This document shows positions 8,487 to 16,753 of a stretch of 57,408 nt of DNA, one piece after another. The stretch covers positions 1 through 57,408 of the forward strand of contig JAJFFW010000040.1 in assembly GCA_021776435.1 (NCBI GenBank), given 5' to 3'. The stretch comes from Parvularculaceae bacterium (GTDB lineage: Bacteria; Pseudomonadota; Alphaproteobacteria; Caulobacterales; Parvularculaceae). The notes beneath the pieces were generated by a model, which did not search any database, had not been told where the DNA came from, and worked only from the letters and a program-made list of their open reading frames with translations. The position numbers and the translations under genes were made by a program. How positions within the stretch are numbered: the first letter of the stretch is position 1; every line of letters starts with the position of its first letter.

Positions 8487-9206
8487 TCAGTTCATGTCTA
8501 TGTGCGGCCGGACGACCGTCATCGAGGTTTCATCTCCCTTAGGGCGCTCTTGATCAATTATCGCGCCGGTTAGAAGGAAATGGACAGCCTCAGCAATGTT
8601 CGTTGCATGATCCCCAACGCGTTCAAAGTTCTTGGCTATAAAAACCAGGTGCGTGCAGGCGTTCACCTGTGTGGAATCCTCCATCATCGTGCGCAAAGTT
8701 TCACGAAATACAGAATTATAGAGTTCGTCGAGTTCATCATCACCGTTCCAGACAGCTTTGGCTGCGGTGAGATTTCTTGCGGCATAGGAATTAAGGATAT
8801 CCGAAATCTGGCGCAGACTCGCCCGACCCATACGCGCTACGCCTGCATTCAAGCGTGTTGATTTTTCGCGACTAATGACAAGCGTGCGTTTAGCAACATT
8901 CTTTGCCAGGTCACCCACTCGTTCCAGATCACCTGATATTTTCATGACCGTCATTGCCTCACGCAACTCTGTCATTGGGATTGGCCCGCCCGCCAATATC
9001 GACATGACACGCGAGTCAATGGCTCGGTAGAGCGCGTCAACTCGCGCATCAACAACAATGATATTTTCTGCCGCCGCCATATCGCGTCGCTCAAAAGCCG
9101 TAATGGACTCAGAAAGCTGAGCCTCGACCAGACCCGCCATCTGAGCCAAATCAGCTTCGAGGCAACGAAGCTCAGACACGAGTGCAGAGTGTGTGGCAGT
9201 CACCAT
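8487..9206 (-). CDS. phoU: Phosphate signalling protein PhoU
   Basis: PhoU couples Pst transporter state to PhoR, keeping PhoR off when phosphate is plentiful. The 239-aa all-helical protein has two PhoU repeats, with the metal-contact helix motifs ISGDLERVGDLAKNVAKR (first repeat) and IAKNFERVGDHATNIAEA (second). It sits between phoR and phoB; the pst transporter genes that usually lie here are absent. A candidate PHO box lies about 50 bases upstream of its ATG. Confidence 0.95.
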   Translation of the reverse strand: MVTATHSALVSELRCLEADLAQMAGLVEAQLSESITAFERRDMAAAENIIVVDARVDALYRAIDSRVMSILAGGPIPMTELREAMTVMKISGDLERVGDLAKNVAKRTLVISREKSTRLNAGVARMGRASLRQISDILNSYAARNLTAAKAVWNGDDELDELYNSVFRETLRTMMEDSTQVNACTHLVFIAKNFERVGDHATNIAEAVHFLLTGAIIDQERPKGDETSMTVVRPHIDMN

Positions 9207-9257
9207 AACAGGGCCTAAGTCTCACGTGAAAACGGATGAATAGACTACATGCCCGTT

Positions 9258-9279
9258 TTTTATGACACATTCTTGTCGT
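9258..9279 (-). promoter_or_regulatory. Candidate PHO box upstream of phoU-phoB
   Basis: On the minus strand this 22-base site consists of two 11-mers: ACGACAAGAAT then GTGTCATAAAA. The second matches the PhoB half-site CTGTCATAAAT at 9 of 11 positions and the first at 6 of 11. The 11-base spacing fits PhoB binding, and it lies 52 bases before phoU. Assigned by eye only. Confidence 0.3.
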
Positions 9280-9313
9280 TAAGGCGATTTGGCGCACAAA
9301 TAATGCGCCTGCG

Positions 9314-10732
9314 TTAAAACACGCCTGAGTTATTCGAGTTGGGGGCAACCCCGGTTAAACCCTCAAAATAACAAGTAAAGGCCGTGCCGCCGGCAAGGCG
9401 ACTTTCGACCTGCAAGCCGCCTTTATGTCTATTCGTAATATGCTTGACGATGGCCAACCCCAAACCGGTGCCGCCGCTTTTTCTGCTGCGTTCAACATTC
9501 ACGCGGTAAAACCGTTCGGTGAGGCGGGGAATATCCGCTCTTTGGATACCGGGTCCGAAATCACGCACCTGAACGTAAACCAAGTCCGATATCTCAGCGC
9601 CGAGCCGGGCTGCAACTTGCGCAGCAGAATCTCCGGCGCGGTGAGCCGGTTCGCCGTCACCAGCAAGAGATGGCGCCGCCCCATGCCCGACATGAACCTT
9701 TACCATCGGTGGATCCCCACCATATTTCACCGCATTGTCGAGGAGGTTTTGAATCGTCTGAACAATCTCGTCACGATCACCTCTGATTCTTGCCTCCGAA
9801 TCATCCGTATTCGAAAATTCAATAATCGCACCCGATTGCTCAAACAGCGGCGCCAATCCTTCAATGACATCTTGCGCGGTCTCGCCAAGGTTTATGATTT
9901 CTCGTGGCGGAACATGCTCGTTGAGTTCTATGCGCGAAAGCGACATGAGATCCGCGACGAGACGCTGCATACGCTCCGCCTGAGACTGCATAATCGCCAG
10001 AAAACGCTCGCGCGCTTCCTCATCGTCTTTTGCCGGGCCTCGTAATGTCTCAATAAAACCAACCAATGACGCAAGGGGCGTTCGTAATTCATGACTAGCG
10101 CTAGCGATAAAATCGGCGCGCATTTGGTCTAAACGGTGTTCACTGGTGAGATCCCGGATAAAAACCAGAACGCGGCGTTGGCCAACCCCCTCATCAAGAG
10201 GAGCGACAAAAGCGCGACAATGACGCTCCACTGCGCCGGTAGTCGAAAAATCAACGCTGCATGCCTCACCTTTATGCATAACGGATTCAGCCGTTTCAAA
10301 GACAGAGGGCGCCCGCAGAGCGCCTGCAAAATGGCGCCCCTCAATCCCATCATGACCCAAAAATTCTGCCGCAGCCGGATTCGCCAACTCGATAATGCCT
10401 TCCTCATTTAAGATTATCAGCGGCTCCGGTAACGCCTGCGCGACCCCTCGCGCCATTCGCAAAGTGGCGAGTTCAGATTCCTGTGCGATAAGTTCTGCTT
10501 CAACGACCCGTTGAACCGGCTGTGCCCAGGCTTTGCCCACAGACAAGCGAAAGCGCATTGCGAGCGCCGCAAGAAAAGCGAGCCACCCAAGAGCAGGCAG
10601 CCACCATGGCGCAAGCCCACTCAACGACATCACAAGCATCACGCCCGCAGAAATCGCGGCCGCCCACAGAAAATCACGCGAGCGCACTTGAACTGCTGTA
10701 GCGCGGATAATCGAGACGAGTTTTTCGTGCAT
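9314..10732 (-). CDS. phoR: Phosphate regulon sensor histidine kinase PhoR
   Basis: Membrane sensor kinase that phosphorylates PhoB. With ATG 10732 it has 472 aa: two close membrane segments (about 20-55), a PAS domain (PEPLIILNEEGIIELANPAA), the HisKA box SASHELRTPLASLVGF, and the HATPase domain with N box NLLDNAVKYGGDPP, G1 DFGPGI and G2 GGTGLGLAIVKHI. The open frame extends to 10834, but that would add 34 unlike residues (WRCVSDRD...), so I prefer 10732. An insert in the ATPase domain, about residues 360-390, carries many Ala and Gly. It is 64 bases after the upstream membrane-protein gene. Confidence 0.93.
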   Translation of the reverse strand: MHEKLVSIIRATAVQVRSRDFLWAAAISAGVMLVMSLSGLAPWWLPALGWLAFLAALAMRFRLSVGKAWAQPVQRVVEAELIAQESELATLRMARGVAQALPEPLIILNEEGIIELANPAAAEFLGHDGIEGRHFAGALRAPSVFETAESVMHKGEACSVDFSTTGAVERHCRAFVAPLDEGVGQRRVLVFIRDLTSEHRLDQMRADFIASASHELRTPLASLVGFIETLRGPAKDDEEARERFLAIMQSQAERMQRLVADLMSLSRIELNEHVPPREIINLGETAQDVIEGLAPLFEQSGAIIEFSNTDDSEARIRGDRDEIVQTIQNLLDNAVKYGGDPPMVKVHVGHGAAPSLAGDGEPAHRAGDSAAQVAARLGAEISDLVYVQVRDFGPGIQRADIPRLTERFYRVNVERSRKSGGTGLGLAIVKHITNRHKGGLQVESRLAGGTAFTCYFEGLTGVAPNSNNSGVF

Positions 10733-10796
10733 GTGTAGCCTTATCAACAACGAGCGAGAATGGAGAGAAAGCCAGAGAGAAAGACGCCCGCAATCT

Positions 10797-11261
10797 CTAT
10801 CGCTTACGCAGCGCCAATATAAAACTAAAAACAAGCCCGCCTAGCGCCCCTGCAACACTTTGCAGAGAAAAGCCCAGAGCGCCCCGCGCGCCAGCGATTG
10901 GTGTCGCACCGTTATAAAGATAATGCATAGCCAAAAGCGCCACCGCAACTCCGGCGCCACCCGCCATAGGGTACGCGAAAGGCGCTATAAACCCCGCCCT
11001 GGGCTTTAAGATGGCGGCAACCAAAAAGCTGACAGCCAGTGCAATGGCGATAATGACGCTATAGGTCGGTGCAAGACCGATCAGATCTTGCTCCATGACA
11101 CGAAGGCGGTCCCCAAAAGGGATGCTGACACCGAGTGCGGTCAACCGGCCCAAAACAGAATAGGTGTGAAAACTTACTCCGGTGACGGTTGCGGCCACAA
11201 TCGCCAGAATAAATCCAGTAACCGTCGTGAATATCAAACCTAAGCTTGAAGAAAACTTCAC
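10797..11261 (-). CDS. Small membrane protein, unknown
   Basis: I do not recognise this 154-aa protein. It has four clear hydrophobic segments: about 7-29, 65-84, 92-113 and 130-150. It ends in a basic tail, ALRKR. There are no catalytic motifs. The stop is 64 bases before phoR, so it may be co-transcribed with phoR and could be part of the phosphate response, but nothing in the protein shows this. It diverges from the sugar dehydrogenase gene. Confidence 0.65.
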   Translation of the reverse strand: MKFSSSLGLIFTTVTGFILAIVAATVTGVSFHTYSVLGRLTALGVSIPFGDRLRVMEQDLIGLAPTYSVIIAIALAVSFLVAAILKPRAGFIAPFAYPMAGGAGVAVALLAMHYLYNGATPIAGARGALGFSLQSVAGALGGLVFSFILALRKR

Positions 11262-11460
11262 TTCACCCCTCCATCAAGCGCGGCGAGCGAAAAGTGTACA
11301 ACGGTTTTCGCATTAAACGGGGTGATTATTATAAACTAAAGCAAACTGCGGGAATCGCATTTTGCTAACGCCTATATTCGGACGTTAATCTGCAATTCAT
11401 GCTAACATCCAGAGTGTCGGAGACCGGTTTCACTCACCTCAAGTGGGATACAATAGCTTC

Positions 11461-12582
11461 ATGTCAAAACTTTTCAGCACCATACTTTTTATTCCGGCCT
11501 TGATGATCAGCACTGCCGCAGCAAATGATCGAGATCAGATCGAAAGCAGTCCCTTTGTTATTGAAACACTCGCCGCTGGGCTCGCTTTTCCCTGGAGCCT
11601 CGCTTTCTTGCCCGATGGATCAATGCTCGTCACCGAGCGCGAGGGCCGGATTCGGATAATCAAGGACGGCGCCCTACAGCCGGAACCCGTTAGGGGAACG
11701 CCGGAAGCCTATGTCAAAAGTCAGGGCGGTTATTTCGATATCGTGCTTCATCCTGATTATTCACAAAACAAAATCGTTTATCTGTCCTATGCGCACGGGA
11801 AGTCGAACGCCAATGCGACTCGCGTCGTGCGAGCAATATTTGACGGCGAAGCTCTGGAAAACCTCGAAGTGTTATATGAAGTTCGCCCCACGAAAGACAC
11901 GCCCGCTCACTATGGTGGGCGAATGGCATTTCTGCCAGATGGCACTCTATTACTGACAACCGGTGATGGCTTCGAGTACCGGGAAAAAGCACAATTGCTC
12001 AACAGCGCGCTAGGAAAAATCATTCGCATTAATGAAGATGGCTCCATACCGGATAATAATCCCTTCACGAACAAAAAGGGTGCGCTCCCAGAAATTTGGA
12101 CCTATGGCCACAGAAATCCGCAAGGACTTATTTTCGACAGCCAGACGGGCACGACCTACATGCATGAGCACGGCCCCAAAGGGGGTGATGAAATCAATAT
12201 TGTTGAGCCCGGTTCGAATTATGGATGGCCGATCGCCACCTATGGTATTGATTATTCCGGCGCCCAAATATCTCCCTTTACTGAATATGAAGGCACCGTC
12301 CAGCCGATAAAGTATTGGGTTCCCTCAATCGCGCCTTCCGGGTTTGCGATTTATCGCGGCGAGATGTTTTCCGAGTGGGATGGCGACCTGCTTGTCGGCG
12401 CTCTCGCGGGCCGCGCGCTTCATCGGGTCGATATGGAAAACGGAACCGTGGTTGGCGAGGAAATCTTATTGAAAGACCTGGGGGAACGTATTCGCGATGT
12501 TCGCATCGGGCCTGACGGTGCGATCTATGTGACGACCGACTCAGAAAACGGAAGAGTGTTGCGTTTGACCTCTCAAAAATAA
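11461..12582 (+). CDS. PQQ-dependent sugar dehydrogenase (Asd/YliI type), periplasmic
   Basis: A 373-aa secreted six-bladed beta-propeller. An N-terminal signal peptide (MSKLFSTILFIPALMISTAAA) is followed by the family blocks GLAFPWSLAFLPDGSMLVTE, GGYFDIVLHPDY, HYGGRMAFLPDGTLLLTTGD, YGHRNPQGL, HEHGPKGGDEIN and PSIAPSGFAIY. Relatives oxidise aldose sugars at the C1 position with PQQ and pass electrons to the respiratory chain. No PQQ biosynthesis gene is in the window. I chose ATG 11461, which gives a normal signal peptide; an in-frame GTG at 11443 would add six residues. Confidence 0.9.
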   Translation: MSKLFSTILFIPALMISTAAANDRDQIESSPFVIETLAAGLAFPWSLAFLPDGSMLVTEREGRIRIIKDGALQPEPVRGTPEAYVKSQGGYFDIVLHPDYSQNKIVYLSYAHGKSNANATRVVRAIFDGEALENLEVLYEVRPTKDTPAHYGGRMAFLPDGTLLLTTGDGFEYREKAQLLNSALGKIIRINEDGSIPDNNPFTNKKGALPEIWTYGHRNPQGLIFDSQTGTTYMHEHGPKGGDEINIVEPGSNYGWPIATYGIDYSGAQISPFTEYEGTVQPIKYWVPSIAPSGFAIYRGEMFSEWDGDLLVGALAGRALHRVDMENGTVVGEEILLKDLGERIRDVRIGPDGAIYVTTDSENGRVLRLTSQK

Positions 12583-12584
12583 TT

Positions 12585-12612
12585 GGCCGAAAAGACCGGC
12601 CTCCTTTCTGAG
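12585..12612 (+). terminator. Weak terminator after the sugar dehydrogenase gene
   Basis: GGCCG (12585-12589) pairs with CGGCC (12597-12601) around a 7-base loop and is followed by a pyrimidine-rich TCCTTTCT. It lies 2 bases after the stop codon. The stem is short and the T-run is interrupted. Confidence 0.35.
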
Positions 12613-12671
12613 ACGATCAATCCAATCGGCCGACAGGGTTGATGAGTGGCCTTTTTCCCAATACCTGATCG

Positions 12672-12698
12672 TTAGATGCGCACACAGTGCGCATCTAA
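12672..12698. repeat. Perfect 12-bp inverted repeat
   Basis: TTAGATGCGCAC, a 3-base spacer ACA, then GTGCGCATCTAA form a perfect palindrome about 180 bases upstream of the MotA/ExbB-like gene. As RNA it would be a very stable hairpin. There is no T-run, so it is either an operator or an RNA structure. A smaller hairpin, AAGCGA/TCGCTT at 12815-12829, lies closer to the gene. Confidence 0.6.
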
Positions 12699-12875
12699 TA
12701 GCATTTTCACTGACTCACCTCTATTCACAGCACCAACGTCCATTGATCCACTTTGGAAATTCCGACCGCCATGTTGGAAAGCCCTTTGCATAGCGATGGT
12801 ATGCATTCACCCCGAAGCGATTTTCGCTTATGGTGAAACTCGATACAGCGGGAAATAGAATTTTGTGGGGTAGTC

Positions 12876-13814
12876 ATGGCGCGTTCGCTTGAAAGATCGG
12901 TAAAATTCATCAGACCCGGCCGCTATATCCTGAACATTCTTTTGTTCCTGATGGCGGTTGGCGCAATGGTTTATTATCTATCGCCATTAAGCCCACAGCC
13001 GAACTCGCTGCTGGTTGATGCATTCAACGCCAACCGAGCCCTTAATGGCCTTATTCTTGGCGTTCTGGTCATCGGGATCATTTACAATCTCCGTCAGGCC
13101 GGTGTGATAGATCCGGCGGTACGGTGGGTTGAAGCGTTCCGCGAAACTGTCGACCCATCGCGCACCCGGATGCCGCGCGCACCAAATCTCATCAGCGCAA
13201 TGACCAAACTGCTTCTCGATGCCGATGACCGCAGCGGAAGGCTAACACCAGAATCTACGCGAGCCATTCTCGACTCTATCGGTACACGAATGGATGAAGG
13301 TCGTGAGATGGGGCGATATATCGGAAATCTCTTGGTGTTTTTGGGACTGCTCGGCACGTTCTGGGGACTCTTGGGGACTGTGAACGCCGTCGCCGAAACC
13401 ATCAACGGCTTGACCGCGTCAAGTGCTGAGGACGCCGTCGCCCAACTCATCACCAATCTCAAGCAACCTCTGTCCGGCATGGGGACAGCATTTTCATCAT
13501 CCCTTTTTGGTCTTGGCGGCAGCCTGATCATCGGGTTCCTGGATCTGCAATCCGGGCAGGCCCAAAATCGGTTTTACTCGGACCTGGAAGACTGGCTATC
13601 CGGTATGACAGAAACCGTTCGCAGCAATGGAGACAAAGACAGCGCCCGATACAGCGACGGCGCCGATTTGTTGAGCGCCCTTCAAAACATTGAGACTGCA
13701 CTCGCCTCCAACACAGAGGCTCAGATCAAAGCTCAGGCGGGACAAACGTCAGAACTTAAAGACGAAGTTCGCGCGCTCAACCGCACACTCATTCGCGGCG
13801 GCGGCGGGGAATAA
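12876..13814 (+). CDS. MotA/TolQ/ExbB-like membrane protein
   Basis: A 312-aa inner-membrane protein. Hydrophobic segments lie at about 17-36, 51-70, 146-168 and 205-226, a MotA-type arrangement with the soluble part between the second and third. The third segment holds LGLLGTFWGLLGTVNAV, the typical MotA/ExbB proton-channel helix, and the fourth follows PLSGMGTAFSSSLFGLGGSL. The last 60 residues look like a helical tail. The partner MotB/OmpA-like gene follows after 3 bases. The pair should form an ion-driven motor reaching into the cell wall. It is not a flagellar motor by context, since no flagellar genes are near. Function unknown. Confidence 0.82.
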   Translation: MARSLERSVKFIRPGRYILNILLFLMAVGAMVYYLSPLSPQPNSLLVDAFNANRALNGLILGVLVIGIIYNLRQAGVIDPAVRWVEAFRETVDPSRTRMPRAPNLISAMTKLLLDADDRSGRLTPESTRAILDSIGTRMDEGREMGRYIGNLLVFLGLLGTFWGLLGTVNAVAETINGLTASSAEDAVAQLITNLKQPLSGMGTAFSSSLFGLGGSLIIGFLDLQSGQAQNRFYSDLEDWLSGMTETVRSNGDKDSARYSDGADLLSALQNIETALASNTEAQIKAQAGQTSELKDEVRALNRTLIRGGGGE

Positions 13815-13817
13815 GCC

Positions 13818-14846
13818 ATGGCCAGGCGCAAAAGTCGAAGCGAAGCCAATATTTGGCCAGGGTTTGTCGATGGTTTATCGACATTACTCCTTGTGCTGAT
13901 GTTTGTTTTGTCGATTTTCGTCGTTGCGCAATTTTATCTTGGCGAGAAATTAACGTCCGTCAAAGATGAATTAGCATCAAAAGACTCAGAACTTGCCCGC
14001 CTTATCGCGCAGGTGAATGCATTAAACGAACAACTCGGCTTAGCGGCAGAGGAAAAGCAAAGTCTCGAATCTCGTATACTCGCGCTGCAAGACACCATCG
14101 ATTCCAAAGACCGTGAACTGGCCACAATCAGCGCCGCACTCGCCGCAAGCGAATCTGCGGTAGCAGCGTCCGCCGAAGAACTTCAAGCGGAAAAGGCGTT
14201 GTCTGATGATCAGAAAAGTCAGATCGCCACATTGAACGCTCAAGTCGCAGCGTTGCGCCGTCAGCTGGCGAGCATTCAAGAGGCTTTAGAGGCGGCTGAA
14301 GCAAAAGACATCGAACAGAAGGCGCAGATCGAAAACCTTTCTTCACGCCTGAACGCCGCTCTTGCTCAAAAAGTACAAGAGCTTCAGGAAGTGCGTTCAC
14401 GCTTTTTCGAAGCATTGCGCAAAGCCCTGGGCGACCGAACCGATGTTAAAGTTGTCGGAGATCGTTTCATCTTTGAAAGCGACATTCTTTTTGGGTCTTG
14501 TTCAGCAACATTAGGAGAAGCTGGTAAAATTGAACTCAACAAGCTCGCGACGGCTCTCCTCGACATACAAGGCGATATCCCAAGCGAATTGAACTGGGTG
14601 TTGCGTGTTGACGGACATGCGGACCCGTCGCCGCTTGGTCCCTCTTGTCGGACATTGTATGATTCAAATCTCGACCTATCAGCACAACGCGCAATTTCCG
14701 TTGTGGAATATCTGACCAGCCGCGGCGTTGCCGGGCGGCGGCTTTTAGCGACAGGCTCAGGCTCAGCATCGCCGCTGGTCTCCGGCTTTTCGACAGCTGC
14801 ACTCGCCCAGAACCGGCGGATCGAGTTCAAGCTGACTGAACGATAG
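13818..14846 (+). CDS. MotB-like protein with coiled coil and OmpA peptidoglycan-binding domain
   Basis: A 342-aa protein with a MotB-type N-terminus: WPGFVDGLSTLLLVLMFVLS (residues 13-32), where Asp18 is the likely proton-carrying residue. A long coiled coil covers about 45-205 (repeated ELA, LNEQL, LQDTI, LNAQVAALRRQL). The C-terminal OmpA domain has VLRVDGHADPSP, LDLSAQRAISVVEYL and QNRRIEF. It should anchor the MotA-like channel to peptidoglycan. The coiled coil is much longer than in flagellar MotB, so the wall anchor may sit far from the membrane. Same operon as the preceding gene. Confidence 0.85.
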   Translation: MARRKSRSEANIWPGFVDGLSTLLLVLMFVLSIFVVAQFYLGEKLTSVKDELASKDSELARLIAQVNALNEQLGLAAEEKQSLESRILALQDTIDSKDRELATISAALAASESAVAASAEELQAEKALSDDQKSQIATLNAQVAALRRQLASIQEALEAAEAKDIEQKAQIENLSSRLNAALAQKVQELQEVRSRFFEALRKALGDRTDVKVVGDRFIFESDILFGSCSATLGEAGKIELNKLATALLDIQGDIPSELNWVLRVDGHADPSPLGPSCRTLYDSNLDLSAQRAISVVEYLTSRGVAGRRLLATGSGSASPLVSGFSTAALAQNRRIEFKLTER

Positions 14847-14981
14847 ATACGAACGCAGCAAATCGCTAGGGCGCCCCTCTACCCGAGGAAGTATAGAAAA
14901 AAGGGATAAAGGCATTTTGCTATCGTTTATGCTGGTCGCACCGATTAACGTGAAAACCGTTGCACGCTTTTCGCTTTGACG

Positions 14982-15698
14982 TCAGAGACGCCGGATGGAA
15001 AAAACAAGCCATACACCCAGAAGCGCCACAGCGAGGCCGAACCAGGTCAGAGCGTATTCTAGATGTCGATTGCTAAAATCGAGCCGGGTTGTGCCACCTT
15101 TCGGCCACCCGCTTGCGGTATTGTCGGCGAAGCTATCGATATAACCATAGACAATATCGATCCCTGAACCCTCCGCCATAGGCCGAGGGTCACGAATGAA
15201 CCAGAGCCCTTGCTCAACGTCACCTGAAGGCGCGAAGTAGCGCGCGATGCCTGTGGGCGTCTCTGGACTTCGGAATAACCCTTCGGCGGTTATCTGACCT
15301 TTCGGCCGCTCGATAATGGTCGGTTCCCTCTCCCAAACCGCTTGCGCTACGAAGCCGCGATTGATGTAGATGTAAACCGGTGTCTCGCTGACAATTTCTA
15401 GTGGTGTGAAAAGATAATAGCCTGGCGCCCCGTCAAGCGTACCAAACACCCTTTGCTCAAGCTCATAACGATATTCACCGATTATACGCACCGGCATGTA
15501 TTCAGGGTCTTCGCCACCCTCTAATAACGCAGCGGCTTTTCCTAAAGGCGCCGGCGTCAATCCGAGACGCGCCTGCGATTGCTCGATGAGGTCTACCTTC
15601 CAGGAGAGACGATGAAGTTGCCAGAAGCCAAGCGATATCAAAAGCGCTATGCCCGCTGCCGCAAACACAGCCAGCCAGGGCCTGAATTGAAATGTCAT
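14982..15698 (-). CDS. surf1: SURF1 family cytochrome oxidase biogenesis protein
   Basis: SURF1 (Shy1) helps insert heme a into oxidase subunit I. The 238-aa protein has an N-terminal membrane helix (about 7-27, followed by LGFWQLHRLSWK), a periplasmic domain with YINRGFVA and a C-terminal helix (about 214-234). It is the last gene of the cta operon, coupled to DUF983 by an ATGA overlap at 15695-15698. Confidence 0.93.
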   Translation of the reverse strand: MTFQFRPWLAVFAAAGIALLISLGFWQLHRLSWKVDLIEQSQARLGLTPAPLGKAAALLEGGEDPEYMPVRIIGEYRYELEQRVFGTLDGAPGYYLFTPLEIVSETPVYIYINRGFVAQAVWEREPTIIERPKGQITAEGLFRSPETPTGIARYFAPSGDVEQGLWFIRDPRPMAEGSGIDIVYGYIDSFADNTASGWPKGGTTRLDFSNRHLEYALTWFGLAVALLGVWLVFSIRRL

Positions 15699-16063
15699 TC
15701 CTCGAGACGCCCCTCCGCCGCTTTGTTGGCGTACTGAACAGCGATGAGCGTCGCCTTTAGAGGTTGGAGGAGAAGGAGAATGAGCGCAACGGCCACGCCA
15801 GCGCTAACAAGAAAAGCGAGCCATAACGGCGCATAAAAGACGAACCGCACGATAAAAGCGATCGCCACCGCCAGAAACCCTACAATAAAAATAACAAAGA
15901 CAGCGGGTCCGTCACCCGAATCCGCTCTCGCATAGTCAAGACCGCAAGCCTCGCACTCTGATCGTAATTTTAAATAACCGCTATAAAGCGCGCCTTGTCC
16001 GCATCGCGGACATTTACACGCTAGCCCTGCCGCATATGGCGAAATGTGGGACGTGTCAGTCAT
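15695..16063 (-). CDS. DUF983 membrane protein with zinc-ribbon
   Basis: A 122-aa protein. The N-terminus has two CxxC pairs, CKCPRCGQGALYSGYLKL and CEACGLDY, forming a zinc-ribbon-like unit. Two hydrophobic helices follow (about 52-74 and 78-100). DUF983 genes are routinely found beside ctaE/surf1 in alphaproteobacteria; the role is not established but is presumed to be in oxidase assembly. It overlaps both neighbours by ATGA junctions (16060-16063 and 15695-15698). Confidence 0.9.
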   Translation of the reverse strand: MTDTSHISPYAAGLACKCPRCGQGALYSGYLKLRSECEACGLDYARADSGDGPAVFVIFIVGFLAVAIAFIVRFVFYAPLWLAFLVSAGVAVALILLLLQPLKATLIAVQYANKAAEGRLEE

Positions 16064-16698
16064 TCCGGAGTCTGCGTAACCGGAGAAAATTCCAACCCAA
16101 TACGGTTAGAGGGCGCATCATCACCGAGATAAATCTTGGCGGCGGCCAAAGCTGCATCGAGAGTCTTTACAGAACAAACCTCGCCGCCGCTTTCAATTTC
16201 CATTTGTCCGTCCGCAACCAATTTGGTTTTTAACGCCTCCGGCAGCGCCTCACAAACTATCATAGTCATGTGTAGATTATCGTGATCCGGCTCCGCCATG
16301 AAATACATGTACCCGTCTTCATCCCCTTCACCGACCGTTTGAGCTAGATAGGCACGACGAGCCACCTTACGAAAACGGACCAACAAAGCTTCGCCGTTGT
16401 CATCGACGATACGGTAACCGCTTGATTTCTCGTAAGTAACACGCACCGCAGTACACTCGCCATCCATCTCCCCATCTTTATACGGACATGACTGATACTC
16501 CCCGGTGCGCAAAGGCGTTGCCCGACCATTCGACGCATCAAGAAGTGCAATTTCAGAAACGAGACAACCCGTCAAGAAGAAGACGGCTCCAACCGTCGTC
16601 ATACGAAATATTGGTTTCCCGAAATTCAGAGCTTTACCACGCCAAGACCGCGCCAGTACCGGTTCGCACTTAGAATATAACGAAAACTGCACTCGCAT
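16060..16698 (-). CDS. Unknown lipoprotein encoded inside the cta operon
   Basis: I do not recognise this protein. From ATG 16698 it has 212 aa. The start is set by a strong GGAGGA about 7 bases upstream; the open frame extends to 16821, but that part overlaps ctaE. A hydrophobic stretch ending FFLTGC (Cys45) is a lipobox, after an unusually long N-region of about 30 residues. A shorter start at 16602 would leave no basic N-region. The mature part of about 168 residues has cysteines in YQSCPYKDGEMDGEC, MIVCEALPE and GGEVCSVK, so disulfides are possible. It lies between ctaE and DUF983 with an ATGA overlap to the latter, so it is made with the oxidase. Confidence 0.72.
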   Translation of the reverse strand: MRVQFSLYSKCEPVLARSWRGKALNFGKPIFRMTTVGAVFFLTGCLVSEIALLDASNGRATPLRTGEYQSCPYKDGEMDGECTAVRVTYEKSSGYRIVDDNGEALLVRFRKVARRAYLAQTVGEGDEDGYMYFMAEPDHDNLHMTMIVCEALPEALKTKLVADGQMEIESGGEVCSVKTLDAALAAAKIYLGDDAPSNRIGLEFSPVTQTPE

Positions 16699-16753
16699 AA
16701 GGTCTTCCTCCGCATGAGGCGGAAAATCCGAACCGCCATGCATCGCGACCAGC

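Noticed and set aside
12676-12858. 60-aa open frame before the MotA-like gene
   Set aside because: It starts inside the palindrome, has odd composition and no ribosome site.
12876-14846. Zorya defence system (ZorA/ZorB)
   Set aside because: The proteins are MotA/MotB-like, but the MotA-like protein has no long cytoplasmic tail and no ZorC, ZorD or ZorE gene is next to the pair.
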